Positions 1 to 11,520 of a DNA stretch of 64,000 bases are shown in pieces. Numbering within the stretch: position 1 is the stretch's first letter; each line of letters starts with the position of its first letter. A model generated the notes under the pieces. It was given only the letters and a program-made list of their open reading frames with translations, had not been told where the DNA came from and did no database searches. Both the position numbers and the translations under genes were made by a program. The DNA lies in contig JALRME010000033.1 in assembly GCA_026120035.1 (NCBI GenBank), positions 248,001-312,000 on the forward strand, written 5' to 3'. The DNA is from Coleophoma eucalyptorum. Lineage: Eukaryota > Ascomycota > Leotiomycetes > Helotiales > Dermateaceae.

Positions 1-1602
1 AAGCCGTCGCTCAGATTCATCTTCGCTTGTTTCCAGCAAAGACTCAGCCGCATCATCGTTCTGGCGGGGATCAGGATCGACCGAGATGGTGGTGCTGATG
101 ATGGCAAATGGAGCCCATATAGTGACAGCCCAACTTATACCAGCTATACCCGCTAGGACACGGGTGCCGGCGACAGACGAGATAAGTAAGGTTTGCAGCA
201 TGCAGGTTGCAAATAGTATTTGTGAGACCATCCAGAGGTGGCGTATGCTGCTCATCCACGTCGAGACCGTGCTGACCCATTGGGAGAGTACAGATGATGG
301 ACGGTGGTGTGGGACGCGGTCTCTTGATAAAATGAGGGTCGGTATGAGGATGCTTGCGACTAGGGATATGATAGCAAAGATGAGCATACCAAAGGAGCCG
401 GCTTTGGCTGCCTCGTCGATTGATACCGATTCAGACTGACCGGCATGGGCTTCAGGACTCGCCAAATCTACTCTTGATTAGTAAGAAGTCTTGTTAAGTT
501 GAGCATATTGCCAATGGCTTACACTTATAGCCTATGTAAACGTCCATGTAGAATAGGAAGGGAAACCAGCCCATCCACGAAAAGAATTGTCCCATACAGA
601 CTCGCTGCACTTGGGATGGTAGATTCCGGAAGCTTGTAACAAGCCGGCCCACCTTGCGGCGAAGTCCCTCCTTATCCACGTTGGCTCGGTTTCGAGCCAT
701 GGGAGGGTCTCTAGTCGTCCAACAGGTTATGGCGACGGAGATTGCGAGCCACACCGAAGTGAGGAAACACAGGACTTGGAATTGGGTGCGCCCAAATAAC
801 GGGAACCAAGAAGGGAGGTCGATGGATCCGCAAAAGTAGCTGGAAACATTCGAGATGCTAACAATGCGACCAGCCCAAGCATTAGCCGTATCCTGTTGGT
901 CTTTGGGGCATGAGTCGACGATGAAGGCTCGAAGGCAGCCTTGTACTGGCTGGATTGCAATATTGGTTGCAATGACGAACAACACGGCTATAACTGCCGT
1001 CGCATTGGCAATTAATTGGCTATGTTGCTCCACACCCATGGCACAGGTGGCCGCAGTGATCAGATCCTTAGCCCAAGCCTGGCCAAACAAACACAAGATA
1101 ATAGCTGCGCTACCACCGACAATAAAGGGCTTGCGTCGGCCCCATTTTGACTGGCATTCATCACTGCAGAGACAGAAGTAGGGTTGAAAGACGGCTCCTG
1201 AGATTGGACCGGCCAGCCACACAAGGGACATCACAGGTTTGCTGAGTCCGAGACTCATTAAGTACTCCTTCCAGATGGTTAGCAATGATACACGACCATG
1301 GAATTCCTCCATGAACGTACGGAGCCATTTCCAAACTGTACGGCAAAGACGCCTTGCAAGCTGAGAGATTAATTAACAACCTGAACTGGCCTTATGGGTT
1401 TCTGGGAGAAGAGTACTTACCCACCAAGCCCGATAGTCACACAAATGAGATCCAGCGTGCTTTTGCGGAGTCCAAAACGGCTTCCCCGCGTGAGACCATG
1501 CTTCTCAATCATAGCCTCTTCCTCATTGTCCATTGGCATCATGTCGGGCATGGGTACCTGCTCGTTGACAATGGTACCTTCCCCGTTGTTTGTCGGTGCC
1601 AT
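1..1602 (-). CDS. GPH-family sucrose/alpha-glucoside transporter, 5' part (cut by window edge)
   Basis: Plasma-membrane sugar:proton symporter of the glycoside-pentoside-hexuronide type, related to plant SUT and S. pombe Sut1. Exons read on the minus strand: 1602-1421, 1360-1321, 1267-525 and 472-1, giving 479 codons so far; the stop lies beyond base 1. The second exon is only 40 nt and restores the conserved stretch Q-F-G-N-G-S. It is followed by L-G-L-S-K-P and by W-G-R-R-K-P-F in the loop after the second to third helices, which is diagnostic of the family. The last visible exon carries A-G-I-S-W-A and W-A-P-F-A-I-I-S, the usual late motif, then an acidic hydrophilic tail, so little is missing. 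The start follows from ATG at 1602 with a 50-residue cytosolic N-terminus. The acceptor of the last intron (473) was chosen because neighbouring AGs run into stops. Substrate is inferred from family only. Confidence 0.85.
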
Positions 1603-3831
1603 GGCTGGGCTGCAGCAGTCGAACGGCGAACGGCTGGGTCATACAGATTGACCGTATTGACCAGAGATTAAATAAAGAGAACTCAACTCCGATCGCGTGC
1701 CTACATCCGGAGGTCGTGAGAGCGTGCCAACTTGTCATATAGCTAGCTGCCTTTGCTGGAGAGACGTCGATCTTACACGGCGCTGTACCGAATCCCCCGC
1801 TAACGCCAGCTTGAAGCACGTGGTAGTTTCAGCCAGGTCCCGGCCGGCGCTGGTTGGCCAGCAGCAACACGCGACACCCCATCCTTCCAAAGGCTATATT
1901 AAGCCCTCGGTTGCACTCTTCTGGACTTTTAGAGGAACAAATTCTATACGCCGTATACTATACTTCTGGGATCCCAGCTAATGGCTTTAGCAGAGAGGGC
2001 TCCGTGCAGAAGAGGCTCCAAATCCATCATGTTGTCCTGACCTGGTGCCCGGGGCAAAACCGGTTGACCTAATAGGGTTTCATCTTGTGCTGGGATCATG
2101 TGACCGACGCCTCAACTTGGCAGAGTCTCTCCAACAGAACAACACGCCTCCAACTCGGATGCCGGTGTTCCCTGCCACCTTACCTACTCGACACTGTATG
2201 GTCCTAGTTTCATTTTCACCATGGGGCTGGGACTACTGGGCGCGAATGGTTTCCAAGGCATGTAGACATTCCCCATGTCGCCACTCCTGTATAAGTGCAC
2301 TGAACCGAATGAAACTCGATTTGGGATGGGTTAAACTTAACTCTATCTCGAAATAGATCTCGTGGTGCTCTCTGTGCCAATTTGTTCGTTCATTATGGGC
2401 CATCTTACACATGCACACGTCCAATCGCGACGTCACATCTAGTCACAATCAACTATCTCAATACGATACTGGCGCTGACCTGGCCAATGATGCGATTTGG
2501 CTCAGTCCGTGATCACATCACTATTTCGACAGGTATAACCGTGGTTGACGTTAAATGGTATGAGATGTTCTGTCACTTGCAACAGTAGGTCTGGACTGCA
2601 CATTGAATGCTCTCCAATGTAGTCCACCCAGTGCAAAGCATGCTTGTCATTGCGTGACCATTGCTCGAGGGACAAGCTTGAAGCCAACAGCTATCGAATA
2701 CGGCATTGTAATATCTTTCAGCAAGGTTGAGGGCCTATATTTCATTCAAACCTTACCACACATTACATCGAATGAAACAGTCCACCCGGTAAATGCTTCT
2801 CGTCGGATCTTCTGGATGAACGTGCGACGGTGCATACCCGTTCCGAAGAGCCCATTCTGGGTCGAGTGCTACGATACCATCGGCTCCATACACTCATCAG
2901 CGGATCCAGCCGCAGCAGAACCAGGGAGCCATGCTATTCTGAATACGCTCAAAGAGGGCGTTGGGCGCTGCACTCCTATTCATGAGACGGGAATCCCATG
3001 AAATTCCTTGACTGTATTGTAATCCGACAAAGCGATTTCTTCCAGGGTCAGCTGGGGCATCTTCTCACACTGTATTACCTTCTCTACTATGATGGTTGTA
3101 ATTTTCTTTTAGCTACATATTCTAGTAGTGCCTTCAATCGGCTATGCGGTCTGGCTCTTTAATAATCTCGGCGCTAAACTATAGAAATTCGAAAAGGGGG
3201 TTGAAATAGAATGTCCTCGTATTAAACTCTGTATATAGTATAGCAAATACACTGTGTTAATGAATGTTGTCGAGGCTCGCGGCACACCTGGAGGGCTACA
3301 GGATGAGGGCAACTCTTATATGGACTTTCAATAGTCCTCGTAACAACGTCTTTTGGCAGCAACTCACATAATTGGCCACTAAGGCATAAAATTGATATTT
3401 CTCGGAATGTAAAGGCTGGGTTGTCCGCCAAGTCTAAATTTTCTTCAGACATCGATGCAGCATCCATCTTCAAAGAACAAATCACTTTTAATGATTGCGA
3501 TGTCACAACCCGGAAACGAAACTATTAATGAAAGTAATGATAGTTAGATACATGAAATTACCCATGATCGTGGAATAGATATGCTAGCTGGATATTTTCT
3601 AATCCTCTAGTTGATCTAAGACTCACAGACTAAGCTTTGGCATATGATTGAGAGCAGAAGACGAGAAAGCCGATCAAAATTGCCCTCCGAAGCAGTCCAA
3701 CTACTCCAAGTCGTTGCCCATAACCCAACATACATTAGATGCTGAGCTCACTGACACTACCCCTGCAAGAACTCCAAGTCAGGACTGTACCCTCGGGATT
3801 CTGTTCACCCTTCTCATGGCATGTCACTCGA
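1603..3831. other. Intergenic stretch, no supported gene
   Basis: About 2.2 kb between the start of the sucrose-type transporter and the 3' end of the MDR dehydrogenase. Open frames here are short and lack family motifs. The longest (around 2603-3001, plus) has no in-frame ATG until 2817 and no flanking exons that extend it. The part next to 1602 is presumably the transporter promoter; the rest shows nothing I can name. Confidence 0.6.
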
Positions 3832-4933
3832 TTACTTCATGACAATACAGACCTTGCCAATATGGCCGCCACCAACGAGAAATTTAAATGCAGCCTGAAT
3901 ATCGTTGTTGTTGAAATCAAACTCCTTCTCAACCGGCGGAGACAATTTCTTGTTCAGCACGAACCTCACCATCTCTTCGGCCAGCTGCTTTGAACCGACT
4001 GTGATGCCTCTGACAACAGCTCCTTTGGCGAGTACAAGTCCAGCGACATCAGGCATATCTTCTTGCTTGGCCGCAGAGAGGAAGCCAATAACAGAAATGC
4101 TGCCTCCCATAGCTATGCACTCGATACTCTGCTTGATGGTACCGGATCCTCCATTCTCGAAAATATAGTCCACACCCTGACCTCCTGTGATCTTGTTAGC
4201 CTCACTGGCCCAATCTGGCGTCTTCTTGTAGTTGATGATGTAGTCGGCTCCGTATTTCTTCTGGACGAATTCGAGCTTCTCGTCTGAAGAGGAAGTGATA
4301 ATTGTTGTGGCTCCAGCGGCTTTTGCAAGGATGAGGCCAGTGATAGAGACACCTCCGGTACCTGGCCACATCAATATAGGTTCATGCTAAAGATGAATTT
4401 GCTTGTGCAACAGAACACGTACCTTGGAAAAGAACAGTTTGGCCGGGCTTCAGTGGTTGGTTACCATAGAGTGCGTTCCACGCGGTAACACCGGTGCAGA
4501 CCAAGGCAGCCATTTGTGAGAAGCTCAAGCCAGAATCCTTGGGAATCTTGATTAGGGCACTGCTAGGGAAAGCAACATATTCGCGCAATACCCCGTCCAC
4601 TGGGCCACCATGAGCATGGTTCCAATCTTTCTGAGGTCCAAAGATATTGGTGGGGTCGAACACGGCTATCACATTATCGCCTTTCACGAAACCTTCCACG
4701 GAGGAGCCGATATCGACGATCTCTCCAGCGGAATCAGAGCATGGAATGACCTTGTCTTTGACAGGGAATGGATAGCCTCCATTGGCAACTACGATGTCGC
4801 GATAGTTGAGAGCGACGGCGCGGATCTTGACAAGAACTTCATGCTTGTCAATTGTGGGGATGGCTTCCTCGACTTGCTTAATGCTTTGATGGCCTGTACG
4901 GCTCTGAAGACGGAAGGCGACGTGGTTGGACAT
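3832..4933 (-). CDS. Zinc-independent MDR alcohol dehydrogenase / quinone-reductase-like protein
   Basis: NAD(P)H-dependent oxidoreductase of the medium-chain dehydrogenase/reductase superfamily. Exons 4933-4423 and 4361-3832 give 346 residues, the usual length. The single intron (4422-4362) interrupts the Rossmann fingerprint; splicing joins F-Q-G to T-G-G-V-S, giving the G-T-G-G-V nucleotide-binding loop near residue 170. The N-terminal GroES-like half has L-N-Y-R-D and P-C-S-D-S-A-G-E, typical of the fungal and bacterial zinc-type alcohol dehydrogenase-like proteins that have lost the structural zinc cysteines. The C-terminus ends in the common G-G-G-H-I-G-K-V pattern. It is divergently placed from the epimerase-like gene at 5757. 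Natural substrate unknown. Confidence 0.9.
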
Positions 4934-5756
4934 GATCGTTCTACTTCGCGATAGTTTGGTGAGAAGATGTCGGGGACAGTTTAACGGGAGGATAGTTAGT
5001 TTAAAGAGTAGTGGAAGATGCAGATTCTTGTAATGCTTTGCTTGCGGTATTCGGTGTTATGAGATGTAAATAATACTATAGTTCTAAATAATGGGTATGA
5101 TGTATTTATATGTCTCTCCTTGGTGACTCTGCTCTGTAAGCAGTGCTGGCCGTTCTTCATTTCTGCATTTCTGCACGCCACGACGTTAGAAGCTGGGTAT
5201 ATTTCCCCACTTATGTGAGCAGGAACTCGTCGTCGCCGGCGTCCCACGAGTTAGCAAGACATTAATTCAGTATGATGACCTGCATCCATTTTTAAGGTAT
5301 GCTTGCTGTTTTTGGCAAGAATAAGAATCGCCTGTGGCGTCGCTTGACAAAATAGGGGTTCTCACGACCCGCTCCGTGTCGAATCGAGTAGGAATAAGAG
5401 AGACCTTGCCGGCCTTGACGCGGATATAATTCCCCACCTGTATGATGGTATTGAGCTTTGATGGATTATTGGAAATCATAGAAGTAATCCTCCCACTTTG
5501 GAGCGAGATACTGCCGGGGCGAGCGTAGGCAAGAACAGGGGCAAAAGGCATGCATATGTAGTTTGAGCTGGCCCAGCCTCAAATCAACCCACACTCCAAA
5601 ACTCCATCATCAGAAATCTAGTCGCACAGAAAGCTAGTGTAATATAAGCACATATATAATACTATTACCACAGTCACCAAAGCACGTTGGCTTGCTCTTT
5701 TGGCTGTGTAGTGTAGTAGTGTAGCGTGACAAGTTTATGATTTCTCATTAAGCACA
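4934..5756. other. Divergent intergenic region between MDR dehydrogenase and epimerase-like gene
   Basis: About 820 bp that must hold both promoters. TATA-like stretches lie at about 5100-5110 and 5645-5665. No further gene is supported; the small open frames on the minus strand have no recognisable content. Confidence 0.55.
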
Positions 5757-6863
5757 ATGGCCTTGAAGCTCTTCTGGTATATATCTTATCTCCGGGTCAT
5801 ACAATGGATCCTCCAAAAGAATTTTACTGACCACATCCAAAGCACAGGTCTTACGGGTTATATTGGAGGCGATTTTCTCTATTTAATCTCCAAGCTCCAC
5901 CCTGAATGGCAGGTGTCTTCGCTGTTTCGTAGTGCAACAAAAGCAGAAGCCGTCCTGAAGAATTATCCTCAGGTCAGAGCCGTATACGGGGATCTGAAAA
6001 GTAGCGATCTGATCGAAGAGGAAGCTTCAAAAGCAGATGTCGTTTATCACTTCGCGAGTTGCGACCACATAGGCTCTGCCCGAGCTATTGCGGCAGGCTT
6101 GGCTCGAAGGAAGTCCGACAAACCTGGATACTGGATCCACACTTCCGGCTGTATGATTCTATCGCTCGAAGCTCAACAAACCCGAGCATATGGTAAGAAT
6201 TTGATGAAAGAATTCAATGACTGGGAAGGAGTCCAAGAACTCATCACACTTCCAGACTCAGCTGCACATCGACAGGTTGATAAGATCGTGCTCGCAGCTG
6301 CATCGGATCATGTCAAGACAGCAATAGTTTGCCCGCCAACGGTTTACGGAGAAGGTCGCGGGGAAGGCAATCCCAGATCAATGCAGATCAACGAAGTCAT
6401 TTGGCTTTTCCTGATGTGTCGTAAAGCATTCAAAGTAAATGAAGGTGCAAACATCTGGCACGAGATTCATGTTCAAGATTTGACGGATCTGTATATCAAA
6501 CTAGGCGAATCGACTGTGAATGGGGAACCAGCGACTTGGAATGAGAAAGGCTACTACCTTTCCGAGAATGGAAGTTTTGCATGGGGCGACATCTGCCAAG
6601 CCATTGCAGAAATTGGCTATGAGAAGGGCTATTTCAAGTCACCGAATGCAGTATCTCTCTCTCCATCAGAAGTAGCCTCAATCTGGCCGCGTTTCAATTC
6701 TTTCGTTGGATGTTCATCTCGAGGACAGGCCATTCGGGGGAGGAAGCTTCTGGGCTGGAAGCCCTACCGTCTAAGCTTAAGAGAGGACCTGGCTAGAATT
6801 ATAGATCATGAGGCTGAATTGTTGAGTTTGGCAAAAAATGGTGTGAATAAGTCTGAACCTTGA
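5757..6863 (+). CDS. NAD(P)-dependent epimerase/dehydratase-like protein (extended SDR)
   Basis: Extended short-chain dehydrogenase of the type often annotated as NAD-dependent epimerase/dehydratase. The open frame from ATG 5757 runs unbroken, but the nucleotide-binding loop only appears after removing a short intron at 5777-5842 (GTATAT...CAAAG). The spliced start M-A-L-K-L-F-C-T-G-L-T-G-Y-I-G-G then has the canonical T-G-x-x-G-x-I-G fingerprint right at the N-terminus. Exons 5757-5776 and 5843-6863 give 346 residues. Later features are D-V-V-Y-H-F-A near 80 and P-P-T-V-Y-G-E-G, a conserved substrate-pocket stretch. The active-site Y-x3-K is present as Y-G-K-N-L or a close variant near 145. 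It is probably a cytosolic reductase or epimerase acting on a small metabolite; substrate cannot be read from sequence. Confidence 0.85.
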   Translation: MALKLFWYISYLRVIQWILQKNFTDHIQSTGLTGYIGGDFLYLISKLHPEWQVSSLFRSATKAEAVLKNYPQVRAVYGDLKSSDLIEEEASKADVVYHFASCDHIGSARAIAAGLARRKSDKPGYWIHTSGCMILSLEAQQTRAYGKNLMKEFNDWEGVQELITLPDSAAHRQVDKIVLAAASDHVKTAIVCPPTVYGEGRGEGNPRSMQINEVIWLFLMCRKAFKVNEGANIWHEIHVQDLTDLYIKLGESTVNGEPATWNEKGYYLSENGSFAWGDICQAIAEIGYEKGYFKSPNAVSLSPSEVASIWPRFNSFVGCSSRGQAIRGRKLLGWKPYRLSLREDLARIIDHEAELLSLAKNGVNKSEP

Positions 6864-7614
6864 GGGGGAGATAGTTTAGATTCTTGCATTATTCGTCAAC
6901 AATCAACATAGACCCAAACTCAAATAAATCTTGTTTCATACTCTTTTCGTGTTGGTCATATGTTAAGTATCATATAAGTTTTCGATCAAGAGCGTATACA
7001 GTCACGGCCCAATGAGACTATTATACTGATTTTATTTAGTGAATCTCACTCATACGACTGAGATGACTTTGAGACTACATGCGTTGAGGCCCCTGAACAC
7101 TGACGTTTTATATAAGAGTAGCCCGCAACTAAAACTAATCAATCTACAGATAACGTCAATAGCCGTAACCTCGAGAATACTAGATTTCTAGCGATGCTAA
7201 TTGTGAAATTGTATCGAGTACAGCTTATGGAAACCTTTGCTGAAACAACAGAATACTTCACCTGCCGACTGTAAATCCCGCTGTCATACAATGCAGTCGT
7301 TCTCGCTTCAAAAATGCCAATTGCCCGGCTGGCTCCACAGCCCGTGAAAGTATAGCCGACGGCTGCATTTGCCTGATTTGGAAGATTACGAGAACGGGAA
7401 CGGCAAAAGTGGAATCTCAGCCTTTAGCGGCGTCGGACCTCAGTTCCTAGCCGCTGCGTCCGGCGAAAAGAGTTATTTGGGGCAAATTTTGCAGCAGACC
7501 TGAACTTTTAAGGACTTGCTTGAAAAGCACCCGAAGCAGCATCTTCAGCCGTCGGCTATAACTATGTGTTTTGCCGTTTAAACTGACCCTTGATCGTTGG
7601 GAAGTGTCTTCGGC
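6864..7614. other. Intergenic region upstream of a Zn2Cys6 regulator
   Basis: About 750 bp with no coding signal. It contains the 3' flank of the epimerase-like gene and, nearer 7400-7614, GC-richer sequence that is presumably the promoter of the regulator starting at 7615. Confidence 0.55.
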
Positions 7615-9793
7615 ATGGAGACGAGAGCCTTGTCGCCAACCCCTTCCATCGATACGTCAGACCAGTGGGGAAGGGTTGTTCACACTCGGTCACGACGTGG
7701 CTGGTACGTTCTCCATGCGTTTGCAACTGGATTGTACAATTCTGAAAGATCGCAGTCTCACGTGTAGGAACCGCCACATCAAATGCAAGTCCAACTGGGT
7801 CGCTTTCCACGTGTGAAAAGCATAGGTTAACAGGCCTTAGGTGATGAGCGCGTCCCAACGTGTGGGAGCTGTAAACGTCTTGGTCATGAATGCAAATGGG
7901 GTCTCAAGCTGTCTTTCAATGATTCACGTGTGACACGCCTTTCGGAGCATGATTCATCGACGCTGAGAAGCATTGAAAGTCGACGGTCTGTCCCAACGCA
8001 ATACAATGTACCTGAGCTTTCCTTCACCACTGTAGAAAAAGGGCCTAGCCCATTGTTGACATGCCTGCTAATAAAGCCGCCTTAGTTTGTGAATGAAACC
8101 TATCCTTTTGAGCATGAAGAGAACCCCATCAGCAGCAGCTCACGCAGTACCGCGTTGGATACATTCACTTCTCCTACGCCCGATACATATGCATACAAGG
8201 AAATTCAAGCAGTCAATCCGAGTGCAATGGAAGATGAGGAAACAGCGGTTTCGGAAATATCAGAAGCAGCGCCACGGCGCAGAGCCCCAGCATCCTATCA
8301 GGAACATCAGAGTTTAACACTGACAAATCCAGGTGCTTCTTCGCTGTATAGCACTAATATCGTGGATCGCTCCAATGACCTGTCTACACTTGAGAGCCTA
8401 TATGTGGCAGGTCCAAATTATACAGGATTGTCATACACTGGTATCCCTCATTTTATCACAGACCCTTCAGTGAAGAGCAGGCTCGTCTCTTGCTACTTTA
8501 AGAATGTGTCACGCTGGTGCGAGCTTACGGACTCCCTTCAGACTTTTACTGCGGTCCACGGACGGCTCGTAGTCCAGTCACATTGTTTTGGACCAGCCGC
8601 ATTGGCAGTCTCCGCAAAATTTCTTGAGAATACCGAAGATCTCCACAGCAGTACCAACCTCAGCTCTCGGCTTTACATACATGCACAATCACTTTTTCGG
8701 GAGACATTTGGCCATCAAACTGACCCGATATCCAACAGTGTTTCATTTGGGCTTACCGCCGTCGTACTCTCTCTATATTGTGCAATGTCATTGCAGGCAG
8801 AAGATGTACGAACACAATTATGTTCCTACATAAATGGACTGCAGCTGCACATATGGGAAGATCCACTCACTTTGACTTCTATAGCCTGTTTTTGGGCAAT
8901 GGCTCGTCTAGGTAGATAATATCTACCTGTCTCGATCATGGAGTATACTAATCTGCTCAGATTTATGGAGTTCATATCAATGCCGCCAACCAACACTTAT
9001 TCACGAGGGGTTATGGCTCAAGTTCTCCTCTGCTGACACGAATAGCCTGCAGGATCACTGGGCCAATCGAGCAACATTTATCTTTTCTAGGATCATCAAT
9101 GAAGTCTCCCGGAGCCCTTGTGCTCCAGACGTGCTCCAGGAGCTGTGGGAAGCGCTGCAATCCTGGGTTACTCAGAGACCTGAGTGTATGCAACCTGTCT
9201 TGGAACTTGAGATTAAAGAAGTCGATGCATTCCCTACAATCCTGTTCAGCAACTCCTCTGCAGGTAAATAATCATGTGGCCGACATTGTTACTACTTCCA
9301 TTGCGCTGTGGTGATTCCATGCGCGTGAAAAATGTACTAATATCTAATTATCCTTAGTCTGTGGAAACATATTGTACCACACCGGCTGCTTATTGCTGCT
9401 TGCAACATCTCAACTACAACCATTCCCACCTGCCCTAGATACAATCGTAAGCGTAATAGGCCGATCTCTCAAACTACGCTCACAAGGAACACAGTCAGAT
9501 CCCCTTTGTCATGCCAGACGGGTTGGTACCATCTCCATGTCAAACGACCAGTAAGTCAACTCAGTATCATATCTATCTGCCCCAGTGATATTGTTACAAG
9601 TTTCCTAAGATAAAACTATTGTAGGAGTCACTGGGTCAATAATATCGAACCGATTTCAATTGCTGCGCGACACTACGTAGAACCTGAAGAACAGATCCTA
9701 ATATTAAAACACCTCAAAGAGATTAGGGTGTGTACAGGGTGGGAGACTGCACACCAGTCCCGGTCATTACGTGTACACTGGGGTCTGGAGTAA
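7615..9793 (+). CDS. Zn2Cys6 transcription factor (Fungal_trans_2-like), seven exons
   Basis: Nuclear DNA-binding regulator. Exons 7615-7703, 7756-7784, 7841-8007, 8086-8911, 8961-9263, 9358-9550 and 9625-9793 give 591 residues with all phases consistent. Two introns cut the zinc cluster. Correct splicing yields R-S-R-R-G-C then cysteines at 30, 33, 40, 47, 50 and 57 (C-x2-C-x6-C-x6-C-x2-C-x6-C). The second intron (7785-7840) starts with GC, not GT (GCAAGT...TTAG); no GT donor nearby keeps both frame and cysteines. The middle and C-terminal part resembles the fungal-specific domain found in many catabolic and secondary-metabolite regulators. The upstream ATG gives a 29-residue lead. It is convergent with the acetamidase gene at 9937-10944 (143 bp between stops), so it may act on that gene or on the epimerase-like neighbour; the target is inference. 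Confidence 0.85.
7785..7840 (+). other. GC-AG intron inside the zinc-cluster codons
   Basis: The 56-nt intron has the donor GCAAGT, the classic consensus of rare GC-AG introns, and the acceptor TTAG. Splicing T|GT rebuilds the third zinc-ligand cysteine (Cys40). The nearest GT donor, two bases on, gives an immediate stop, so the GC donor is the only one that restores the motif. Confidence 0.75.
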
Positions 9794-9936
9794 GTATCTA
9801 GAATAGGCCAGGATTACAAAGCTTGGTTTTAAGATCACTCAACCCCTCATCACAAGGCCCCAGATTAAACATCTGCCAATGTCGAATTTAACGCATGAGA
9901 TGGGTCGTATTCTACAGTTATCATTTATTTTTGTAA

Positions 9937-10944
9937 TCATAGCTTTGCAGTGGAGATTTCATCTCGAAACTGCGGACCAACAAATATACTTAGTGGGATA
10001 CTCATAGAGACGGCGTGGTTGGGCATGTCCACTGCCTCAACAATCTTTAAATCTCCTGCAACAGACATCAAGATACACGCCTCTTCCCTACTAAGGCCTT
10101 TTGTATTCACAAGCCATTCTATCATTTGCCTGCACGCCTTCTTAGAAGCCTGGAACAAATCAGCATCGATTCCTAGACAGCCATATTCTCCCTCAGCCAG
10201 GACCTCAGCCAGCCTCATGGTCTTTGGATTCGTTAAGTAATGCGGGCTTCTGAGCCATGACTTCCCCTTCTCGACGGTTAGTCGCAACCGAGCCTTCATT
10301 GGTGTCTCCATTGCGCTACCACCCACTTCACCGTCACCTTGCGCTCCGTGTCCGTCGCCGCAGCTCAACAGTGCACCTTTGACTTTGACGGGAAGATATA
10401 ACGTCGAGCCTTGCGTGATGTACTTGCAGTCTATGTTACCACCAGTATCTAACGGTGGGATTGTATCATGGTCGCCGGGCTCTGCAGGCGCAACACCAAC
10501 AACTCCAAGGAATGGCCGTAGGGGCACGTGAATTCCCTCCTTAAACACGGCATATCCCTTCGCTTGCTGTGCTGGTGAGAGGTCCCAAATCTTCAAATAC
10601 GGGCTGGAAAAGTCTTCAGCAAGCACACCGTAGCCTTTCAGAATAGCGGTCCAGGCGTATGAGGCGCATTGCAGGTCGAGAAACTCAACTTTAAGGACAT
10701 CGCCGGGCTCAGCTTCGTTGACATAAATCGGACCGTAGATTGGATCCGCGAGATCGTTCTGGAAGTTTTCCACATCCGCCACGGTAGATTTGTCAGTGAT
10801 TTGATTGTTGCCACCGTCGTTGAGGTCAAATGAGATTTCAGCGCCGGAGTCGACAGTCAGGATAGGTGTGACGGCATTATTCCATTTGAACTGCTTTTGA
10901 GACGAGTTTACGTGAAAAGAATGGGCTTTGCAGGTGGCAGCCAT
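9937..10944 (-). CDS. Acetamidase/formamidase family protein (FmdA/AmdA type)
   Basis: Amide hydrolase that releases ammonia from formamide, acetamide or a related small amide; cytosolic. It is an intronless gene of 335 residues, somewhat shorter than fungal formamidases of about 400. Visible family features are N-Q-I-T at about 46, the P-I-Y-G-P-I-Y-V-x-x-A-x-P-G-D-V strand, R-P-F-L-G-V-V-G-V-A-P-A near 143 and G-G-N-I-D-C-K near 167. The metal/active-site region L-L-S-C-G-D-G-H-G-A-Q-G-D-G-E-V near 190 is also clear. The start ATG at 10944 is the only good one and leads straight into the conserved N-terminus. It lies between two Zn2Cys6 regulators and is divergent from the one at 11521. A match to the intergenic sequence also occurs upstream of the Dal5-type permease, suggesting a nitrogen-scavenging module. 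Confidence 0.92.
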   Translation of the reverse strand: MAATCKAHSFHVNSSQKQFKWNNAVTPILTVDSGAEISFDLNDGGNNQITDKSTVADVENFQNDLADPIYGPIYVNEAEPGDVLKVEFLDLQCASYAWTAILKGYGVLAEDFSSPYLKIWDLSPAQQAKGYAVFKEGIHVPLRPFLGVVGVAPAEPGDHDTIPPLDTGGNIDCKYITQGSTLYLPVKVKGALLSCGDGHGAQGDGEVGGSAMETPMKARLRLTVEKGKSWLRSPHYLTNPKTMRLAEVLAEGEYGCLGIDADLFQASKKACRQMIEWLVNTKGLSREEACILMSVAGDLKIVEAVDMPNHAVSMSIPLSIFVGPQFRDEISTAKL

Positions 10945-11243
10945 TGTTGCTCCGAAATTGGCAAGAGAAACGTTATAGGGTGTCTCTCCTTGATTATGAG
11001 TTTATATTTCCGTCGCTCAATCTTACAAATTCGCAAGATTTTGAGAGCCGTTACATCCTTTTATTCATTTATTTCGCATTCCTGAGATTCTAAGCTTAGC
11101 AGGACGATCGCTTAATTTGACAGGGATATATCTGTTGTCGGTACTCTCCTCCCACTATTCGAAGAGACGACACGCCCATTTGGTAATATATTCTCGCTGC
11201 CTTTTCAATGCCATGGATTGGATTATCAGGCTAGATTGTATTC

Positions 11244-11269
11244 GGCAATTTCCACGACGGTGGTGCACC
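11244..11269. promoter_or_regulatory. Candidate shared operator, copy 1 (acetamidase/regulator divergent promoter)
   Basis: Sixteen bases, GGCAATTTCCACGACG, then five variable bases and GCACC. The same layout recurs at 13656-13681 before the permease gene. This copy lies about 300 bp from the acetamidase ATG and 252 bp from the regulator ATG at 11521. Function is inferred from position and conservation only. Confidence 0.5.
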
Positions 11270-11520
11270 TTTGATCCACCAAGATCGCGTTGGCCGCAGA
11301 ACGGATTTCTTATCTCAAGCCCACTCTCGAAATTTCCGATAGCTGACTACAAGGTACGCACCATCCTTTTAGGACTCCGGCACACATGACTCTTCCTATT
11401 ATGCTATGTCGAATGTCACAGTCGTAGTTGAGGCACCATTCTTTCAATTCCTCTTTCAATATGCCATTAGTCACCAAGTAGAATTGTCACAGTCGATCCA
11501 TCTACCCATGTCTGTTGGAA

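Noticed and set aside
2603..3001. Plus-strand open frame of 132 codons in the first intergenic region
   Set aside because: It begins at TTG, has no in-frame ATG until 2817, shows no family motif, and cannot be extended by plausible introns.
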